A DNA stretch of 64,000 bases from Platynereis dumerilii. Its lineage: Eukaryota; Annelida; Polychaeta; Phyllodocida; Nereididae. Shown piece by piece: positions 57,032 to 64,000 of the stretch. Where the stretch lies: assembly GCA_026936325.1 (NCBI GenBank), contig JAPTHN010000003.1, forward strand, positions 104,203,360 through 104,267,359, read 5' to 3'. Position 1 is the stretch's first letter. Each line of letters opens with the position of its first letter. The translations under genes were made by a program, and so were the position numbers. The notes beneath the pieces are model-generated. The model was not told where the DNA came from, did no database searches, and worked only from the letters and a program-made list of their open reading frames with translations.

Positions 57032-58246
57032 GCAATTGTGCAGTGTACGACTTACGGACGTAACTTCTACGCGCGAAACTCACAAAAGACACAACACAGC
57101 TTTTGTGACTCACATAGGTGATACTGCCATCAGTCCCACTTCAACGGACAAGAATCTTGGTGTCACATTTGACCAACATTTTACAATGGAGTATCACATT
57201 AACATGGTTTGTCGGCAGTCATACTACCAGCTTCGAAATATTGCATCGATCCGTCATTATCTCACAACATCAGCAGTGAAGACTCTCGTGCAAGCTTGTG
57301 TTGTATCAAGAATTGATTACGCAAATGGACTACTTTATGGTGTTTCTCTGAAGTCAACCAATCGTTTACAACGAGTGAAAAATATGGCAGCAAGAGTAAT
57401 CACCAAAACTAAACGATCATGCCACATCACTCCTGTTTTGAAGGAGCTCCATTGGTTGCCAGTTAAGCAAAGAGTCCAATTTAAGATTTTGATCATGACA
57501 TACAAGGCGCTCCATGTCCTTGCGCCATGCTACATAACAGACTTGGTAACTGTGCGTCAACAAACACGATCCCTTCGTTCTTCTGGAGAATTATACCTGA
57601 CTGTACAAAGATCAAGACTGCACTCATGGGACGATCGAACATTCCAATACACTGCTGCTAAAGAGTGGAATCTGTTGCCAAAGTTCCTCAGAGACTGTCA
57701 AACAATTACTTTATTTAAAAGACATTTAAAAACCCACCTATTTAAAATTGCTTTTAATATTTAATGTTTACTATATACTGGATTTTACAAACATTTATAT
57801 TTTATTGTCATATTTTACATTTTATCCTTGTTCCATGTGAAGCGCCTTAGAGCAGGTTTTATTCTGAATAAGGCGCTATAGAAATCCTTGTATAATAATA
57901 ATAATAAAAGAGAGCCGATCCGTAGTACGTATGCACATTTTCGTACGAATTTATAAAAATTTCACACAGGTATTTTTCAGTTACTTTGGCCATTTTAGTG
58001 CAATGTGGTTATCACAAATGGTTTAAGTTTAGACCTTACAATGGCCTATCTGAAAAATGATAAGCAAAAAAATCAGGTCAAAGCCCCCAAAACCAACTTA
58101 ACATGTATAAAATCCATACGAAAATTTACATATGTTTCACGTACGTAAATTTTCTTACGTATTTCATATGTGAAAACAACCAATTTACGTACGAAAAATG
58201 CAAGAAAGAGCTTGTTTGTTTTACATATGATGCAAAATTGGCCATG
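57032..58246. mobile_element. TA-flanked MITE, unit J copy, split by a LINE
   Basis: This is the same insertion as at 16612-17006; it is interrupted at AAAAG (57084-57088) by an 817-bp truncated LINE and resumes at 57911. The right end reads GCCATGTTGG instead of GCCATGTAGG. Confidence 0.65.
57089..57905 (+). mobile_element. 5'-truncated L2/CR1-type LINE
   Basis: An AAAAG target duplication lies at 57084-57088 and 57906-57910. It encodes only the C-terminal part of the reverse transcriptase ORF, open to the stop at 57762-57764. Motifs are LGVTFDQHFTMEYHIN, RIDYANGLLYG, LQRVKNMAARVI, HWLPVKQRVQFKI and YKALHVLAPCYITDL. The 3' UTR has AAGCGCCTTAGAGCA ... AAGGCGCTATAGAAAT and an (ATA)n tail, which are standard for L2-like elements of marine animals. 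The frame is intact, so the insertion is young. It belongs to a different family from the LINEs at 35770-40363. Confidence 0.85.
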
Positions 58247-60105
58247 TTGGGAACCAACCATACATGTTTCATGATTTCAAATGGTCAACAAAGATGTCCA
58301 ACGAGATTTAAAGTCAAAAGTTTGTCAATGAGGACAATTTTCAATACTTCTAATGCAAAATGATGGAAAATGATGAGATAAACAAATGTGATAAACACCA
58401 ACTTGGCACAAAAGTATACCATAAACTCACAAAATGCAGCAAGAATGCACCATACGACAATAAGAACCATTTTCATTTTTTCACAGAGTTGTGACAGACT
58501 TGAAGTGAAATTATTTTTGGGACAATTTGCATTGATTGTCAATTTGATTTTTGAACATAGTTGCACTAAAGGTGGCCTAATAAATCCATTTCAATTTTTT
58601 TTCTTTATGAAACTTTCTAGACTATCAAAATGCATGTCAACCGACGACGCTGTAAAGTTACATAAAAATATTTTCATTACGAGTTACATTCGAAGCTGTT
58701 TAAAAATGTGTGTAGCATATTATATTTGGTGAAGAACCCTGTAAATATGGTCACAAAAATGATAAGAAAAATAGAAAAGACAGATAACAATTGGTTGTCA
58801 CACTGAATGATTCAATGCAATCGTACTCATGAAGAGTGTAACAGAGTAGACAGATTTTTGGGGCACCGTTTGCAGAGGGCGTAGACTTGAAACTGTGCTG
58901 TTAGCTGTAATGTATTAATCAGAATATACAGTTCAGATACTATTTAAAGAAAATATTCATCACATTACTCTGAATCTGGAGATAGCACTGAGATATTTCA
59001 AGCCAATTGGCCATCACCAGATCAGCGGAGGACCACATGTCCACCCCAGATTGTAGGACGTCCTTAAAACGCAGGACTATTCTTCAAACTCAAAAGATGG
59101 ATGGCTTTTGTTCTCTGTCCTTCTATGATCAGCGCAATTGTAGTGCCTCACAATATTTCACTTTTCTCTTCTCCCATACACTCAATAATAGACTATCTAA
59201 ACTTTAATTGAGATAGAAACAGCTGTATGGTTTGAGGTTTTTCCTCCAATTTAAGGCGATTTTCAAGTGGGGACATTGTCGGAGCCTGTCAGAAAAAATT
59301 CTAACAGAAAAGTTATTTTAAGAGAATCGATTAAGTTGCAATCCTACCTTCATCTAAATATCATGCTTTGAGAAAGTCATGTTTGCCATAATTAATTTAA
59401 AAGATAGGTTTCAAAAATAACTAGTCTTAGGAAGCAATATGAGACAAACAGGAGTCCGTCAAAAGAAGTATAGTCATCCTTGGATTGTACTAATGTCATC
59501 AAACTTATTAAATTGTTTATTTTGGAGAATCCTTCAAATTAAGTACACAATAACTTTCTGTCAAGAAATCAGCAAAATATTATGATGCATACATGGAATT
59601 GAACTTCTTGCTTTCCAGAGTAATTATTACATTCCAACCTTACTGTTTAAAAAGTTTTATGGCTGGTTTGCCACTGATATCGCCACAGTTAGGCGAGGTG
59701 TATGAGTATGTTTCAGAACTCTTGTCCCCCTTGACTAGCTATTTGCGAAGTGGGCGATATTATCCTGACCATATGGTCAAAGACTGAGCTGATGCTACTT
59801 TTTCTTCTTTAAGAGTTGTAGATCGACCTGTGAACATTTAATTCATTCAGTGAGCCCCGGATTTTCTTCTTAAGAGATGTGAAAATCAACAAACACCAAC
59901 TCCAATCTGAGTGATTGTATCAGTTTTCCCCTCTTATAAATCTTACTTTGACAACATCCATGTTATGTTAAATTGTTTATAGACAAGTTGTAAGTGCCTC
60001 TCCATATATATATGTGCACTACAAGTTTTTACCGTCATAGAAAACATACAAAATATTCATGCTCAATGCTTTATTCAATCATCATCAGAACACACAACAT
60101 TTGAT
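58247..60105. other. Common inter-pair flank before copy K
   Basis: This is non-coding array flank with one 41-bp motif (about 58806-58850). The segment homologous to 9336-10588 is the most diverged of the set. No gene is seen. Confidence 0.6.
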
Positions 60106-61250
60106 TTATTTGCCAATGCAGATGAGTCTTTTGTAGCACTTTGAAGCTAGCCTTTTCCTGCAGCGACATCTGCAGCATTTACCGGAACATCTGCACTTGT
60201 CACCACAGTCACAGTCACGCTTCTCTGCAAATAAATGTTTAAAATAACAAAGGAAAATACAAAAAAGCAAAAATTGATTAAAATTTCAGCCAGAAAAGGA
60301 TGTGCACCCTCACCTATTTCTTTTCCCTCAAAGAGACGTCTGGTAACTTCATGGTCTCCAGATACAAAGTTGTCCAAAACATCTGGAAAGAAAGATTTTC
60401 ATGATCAAAAAGACTAGTAAAAGGTGTATGAAACCAGAAGACTGGTTAGGATTCAATCTGACATAAGGCAACCCGCAAAATCTTCTTCAGGTAAACGTAC
60501 CACGTTCTTCTTCATCAAGGTCCTTGGCCACTCTCTGGAGAAGATCCATTCCACGTTTCACCTGGAAAATACAGTAATGGCCATGAAGTAAGGTCCCTGT
60601 ATATTATAGTAACATTATGTTTTGTTCCATTACTAACTTAATGAATAAGATATACCACAATTATATAAATTAGAGTCATTAGAACAAAAGAAGGAAATTC
60701 ACCTCATTTTCTTCTTCAGCGATTTCATTCATCTGGAAACAGAGACAGAGAATGACAAATTGAATTTTTGTTACTCTAAGATCTGTGAATACCATAAATA
60801 TAATATTACTGTTGACATGAATTATATTTTATGGGCTATCCTCTTTATCAGGTCGTCCTCTTTACCGTAAAGTCATCATCACTACAAAAATATCACGCAG
60901 ACAAACCTAGTGTATAATGCTGCACACCAACACCAAGCAAGTGCCCTGCACTCCCCTGTAGTCTTAAGTGTCTCATTTTTTAGGTATTTGGGGATTAACG
61001 TAAATTTATGAGTGCATTGTAAAACTTATCTGACACCAAAACAGGAAAATCCAGTTAGAAATTAATCTCTACAAAGCAACCTTTTTCTTTTATATTCAAA
61101 ATATTCTCTCACTACTGTGTTGTGTGATCTCAAACTGCATAAAGGGATTTAGTAAATTACCAGAGCAGCTCTTTTCTCCAGGAGGCTGTCATCGCTGAGG
61201 GCCAGGCCCACAAGGCAGACGAGGGCAACGAGAAACAGTTGGCTTTTCAT
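60106..61250 (-). CDS. Copy K: 10-Cys peptide precursor, CIGK type
   Basis: Coding exons in transcript order are 61250-61161, 60732-60703, 60561-60501, 60382-60314 and 60224-60106, giving 122 residues. Although on the minus strand, it carries plus-strand-type features: GMDLLQRV, DNFVSGDHEV, and a last intron that matches D rather than C. Exon 4 has DLDEEER. The C-terminal peptide ends CIGK rather than CFGK, shared only with copy L. TATA is at 61391-61398. Confidence 0.87.
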
Positions 61251-61390
61251 CCTGCAACAAAAGTAATGAAAACTATTTTTGAGAGATTTGATAATTTAAA
61301 AAACCTCCAAATCATTGTCAAAGAGGTGATAACTGATACTTACTTGATTTGTCAGAATTGAGACTGATAATCACATCTTTCAAATTTCCC

Positions 61391-62429
61391 CTTTTATACA
61401 AAATTGCCATGCAATTAGACATTCAATTTATCAACTTTTGACAAACTGGCAATGCCTGTGCAAATTTACCCAATATGAACATATTTTGTTTAACTTTGGG
61501 TAGACATGTGAATGGGCACTGACTTATAACAATTGATAACTGCGAGTTAGCACACTAACTTGATTTTGGATTAATTTTAATTTCGCCCACATGCTGTGCA
61601 GGCATTTTCAAGAAATTTTAACTCACAAACACATCTCTCCATTCACTCGACCACTGAAACAAAGATATCAAAACAATGCGTCAACATTTCACTTAAAAGT
61701 ACCATTTCTTACTATGTGAAGTCTGGCAAAAATACACCCTTTACGATTCCAGTCAGATTATCATTCTATGTCTAACATGACTCATTTCAGTTCATAGTCA
61801 TGGTAGGAGTATGGTTGGCGCCAATTAAAAACCTCGAACTAATATCATCATTTTATTTGAAACTCACCATTGAATGAATTATCCTTTACAAGATAAAACC
61901 TAAATAGAAACCTGTAAGTGCTATGAAAAATCTGGTATGGGCTCATGACCAGAGGCCAGAACATGGGCATCTTTTGATACAGTAACAAATCTTTATTTGC
62001 CTCTTCTCATGAACATGTCATCACGGATGCTCCACAATGGAGGGTTCTATACAGGAACATTTTCTTTCAGTAAACTGTTGTTTTATCTTGCCAATAACAA
62101 TGAAATACATATAAATGTGTAGCTTGCATGTTGTGGTGTAGATGGACAGATCTGTGAAGAAAGTGGAAATTGCTTGTCTGTTTGAAGGTTACCTGCATGT
62201 GAAATAAAAATCAATCCTCAGACCTACTCAGTTTATTAACTCAGCTCTTATTTACTTTATTAACTCTTGCTCATCACTTTATTGCAAATCAGTTCCTGTT
62301 CACACTTCCGCCAACAGTTATTACAGAAAATGTAAACAATGTCAGCCTATTAAGTTATAAATATAGTTTGCCAACTTGTCAAATTTAATGGAATGACCCA
62401 CTAAATGCAGGATAACTTTAGTATAAAAG
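61391..62429. promoter_or_regulatory. Divergent promoter spacer, pair K/L (inverted)
   Basis: The spacer lies between TATA boxes 61391-61398 and 62422-62429. The 37-bp element is clear for L (62374-62410) and diverged for K (about 61410-61450). Internal landmarks run in reverse complement to the other spacers: the CCTCCATTGTGG segment reads CCACAATGGAGG at about 62032-62043. The AAATTTCTTGTAAATGCCTG segment, next to the plus-strand gene elsewhere, lies reversed beside K (about 61600-61620). Confidence 0.75.
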
Positions 62430-62572
62430 GGGAAATTTGAAGGATGTGGTTATATCAGCTTCACTTCTGCCCAAGCAAGTAAGTGTCAGTTATCATAATC
62501 TTTAACAATGATTTGGAGGTTTGTTAAATTATCAAATCTCTCAAAAACAGTTTTCTTTAATTTTGTTGCAGG

Positions 62573-63611
62573 ATGAAAAGCCAACTGTTTCTCGTTGCCC
62601 TCGTGTGCCTTGTCGGTCTGGCCCTTGGTGATGACATGGACAAAAGAGCTGCTCTGGTATTTTACTTTCAATCCATTAATGCGGTCTTAAAAGTTAGCCA
62701 GAAATTTTTGTTAGGAAGATGAAAATGTCCAAAAGTTTCTTTCTTGTGACCCTTACCTTGAAACACCAAAGTGGTGGATGAAATTTTGTTAGAAGTTTCA
62801 GCAGGGGGGTGGGGGGCCGCCAAGGGGGGGAGGGATGATGATGACTATCGTGCAAAGAGAAGTGCTCTTTACAATTCAATTCACATTAGACCAATCATGA
62901 ATTCTTGGGATTCGCATACCCTATTGTAAAGAATCAATTCTTAATTTTGTGTCTCTGTTTCCAGATGAATGAAATAGCTGAAGAAGAAAATGAGGTGAAT
63001 TTCCTTCTTTTATTCTAATGATTGTGATTTCTCTTGCGAGTTTATTATTAAGCAAAATTGAAATGAAACAAATATTGCTAATATTATGTCATACAGCGAT
63101 GGTAATTCTTAAATATCACATACTCTCTAGGTGAAACGTGGAATGGCAGTTCTCCAGAGAGTGGCCAAGGACCTCAATGAGGAAGAACGTGGTGAGTTTA
63201 TCTTAAGATGATTTTACAGATCAGCTAATGTCGAACAACGTCATTGATACGTTTCCTATAACTTGAGTTCTGTCCGCAGATATTTTGTATGCCTTTTACT
63301 GACCTTGCTGATCCTAAAATCTTTCTTTCCAGATCTTTTGGATAACTTTGTTTCTGGCGACCATCAAGTTACCAGACGTCTCTTTGAGGGTAAAGAAATA
63401 GGTCAGTGTGCTCGTCCTTTAGTGGCTTAAACTTTAATAAAATTTTTGCCTTTCGTATTTTCCTTTGTTAATCACAACTTTTTTTTTTGCAGAAAAGCGA
63501 AACTGTGATTGTGGTGACAAGTGCAGATGTTCCGGAAAATGCTGCAGATGTCGTTGCAGGAAAAGGCTAGCTTCAAAGTGCTACAAAAGACTCATCTGCA
63601 TTGGCAAATAA
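62573..63611 (+). CDS. Copy L: 10-Cys peptide precursor, NCDC...CIGK type
   Basis: Coding exons are 62573-62656, 62965-62994, 63131-63191, 63333-63401 and 63493-63611, giving 120 residues; AATAAA is at 63641-63646. The signal exon is the short form (LALGDDMDKRAAL). The GMAVLQRV and DHQVTRR modules are those of the minus-strand type elsewhere. The C-terminal peptide starts Asn-Cys instead of Asp-Cys, raising its net charge by one, and ends CIGK. The first coding intron has gained about 150 bp (about 62683-62832) with G-rich runs, origin unknown. Confidence 0.88.
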
Positions 63612-63646
63612 ATCAAACATTGTGATTCGGATGATGATTGAATAAA

Positions 63647-63830
63647 GCATTGAGCATCAATTTGTTCATATGTTTCATCTGAAGGTCAAAAAATGTCTTA
63701 CTCACTCATAAGTACACGTATTCATTCAAACACTTTGAAATACAAACATTTATAAAACGAAGAAACAATGGTATATAACACATTATAAAAACTCTAGCAT
63801 ATCACAGATGTATGCATGCATAATATCGAA
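63647..63830. other. 3' flank of copy L
   Basis: This is AT-rich non-coding DNA that soon loses similarity to the flanks after the other plus-strand copies. Confidence 0.4.
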
Positions 63831-64000
63831 CAACGTTGTGTCGAAGATGTAACCCTGTCACTGGTGACTTCATATCTGAACACTTAGAGCAAATTCTGCC
63901 ATCCGTAAGCACTTTATGAAGATCCTGTTCGTAGATTTCTCCAGTGCCTTCAATATTATCCAGGCTCATGTGATGATAAATAAACTGTGTGATATGAAGA
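63831..64000 (+). mobile_element. LINE reverse-transcriptase fragment, runs off the window
   Basis: From about 63911 one frame reads HFMKILFVDFSSAFNIIQAH and then KLCDMK up to the last base. This is reverse-transcriptase motif A (FVDFSSAFN, with the catalytic Asp) of CR1/Rex1-like LINEs. Weak similarity may extend left to about 63831. The rest lies outside the window. Confidence 0.7.

Noticed and set aside
62683-62832. Extra G-rich segment in the first coding intron of copy L as a MITE
   Set aside because: No inverted ends or target duplication could be identified; recorded only as an insertion of unknown origin.

Overview
The window is animal nuclear DNA: AT-rich, with spliced genes, TATA boxes, AATAAA signals, non-LTR retrotransposons, inverted-repeat (MITE-like) DNA elements, a tRNA-derived SINE remnant and several minisatellites. 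The transposon mix (CR1/L2-like and I/Nimb-like LINEs, BEL/Pao gag remnants, hAT-like and mariner-like MITEs) suggests a marine invertebrate. I cannot name the phylum from sequence alone.

The backbone is a tandem array of one small gene family. I find twelve copies in six head-to-head (divergent) pairs: A/B (457-1539 minus, 2900-3815 plus), C/D (10589-11665, 14129-15011), E/F (28413-29478, 30891-35359), G/H (43981-45057, 47521-48403), I/J (52152-53226, 55335-56215) and K/L (60106-61250, 62573-63611). Each gene has a short non-coding first exon and five coding exons. The exons encode a secreted precursor of 120-122 residues: signal peptide; acidic pro-region with several dibasic sites; and a 36-residue, strongly cationic C-terminal peptide with ten cysteines rich in C-x-C, ending Gly-Lys (amidation signal). 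Eleven copies have open, spliceable coding exons. Copy E looks broken. I do not recognise the family; a secreted host-defence-type peptide is the most natural inference.

Between the genes of each pair lies a 1-2 kb shared promoter spacer. Both genes carry a TATA box preceded by the same 37-bp element. Pairs are separated by a common flank that contains, in different units, seeds or expansions of a 29-bp and a 41-bp minisatellite and a 395-bp TA-flanked MITE. The base unit is about 7-8 kb and has been enlarged by insertions: an ORF1-only LINE (7501-9253), a 9.56-kb terminal-inverted-repeat insertion carrying BEL/Pao gag-like fossils and an 18-bp minisatellite (17527-27090), a 3.6-kb inverted-repeat element inside an intron of copy F (31267-34852), a LINE nested in a LINE (about 35769-40363), a hAT-like MITE (40522-41474) and a truncated LINE inside a MITE (57089-57905).

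Units C/D and G/H are almost identical at a constant offset of 33,392 bp, so the array has duplicated or been homogenised very recently. In K/L the central spacer reads in the opposite orientation to the other five units, which implies an inversion between the two opposed genes. The left edge of the array is near 390; the right edge lies near or past the end of the window.
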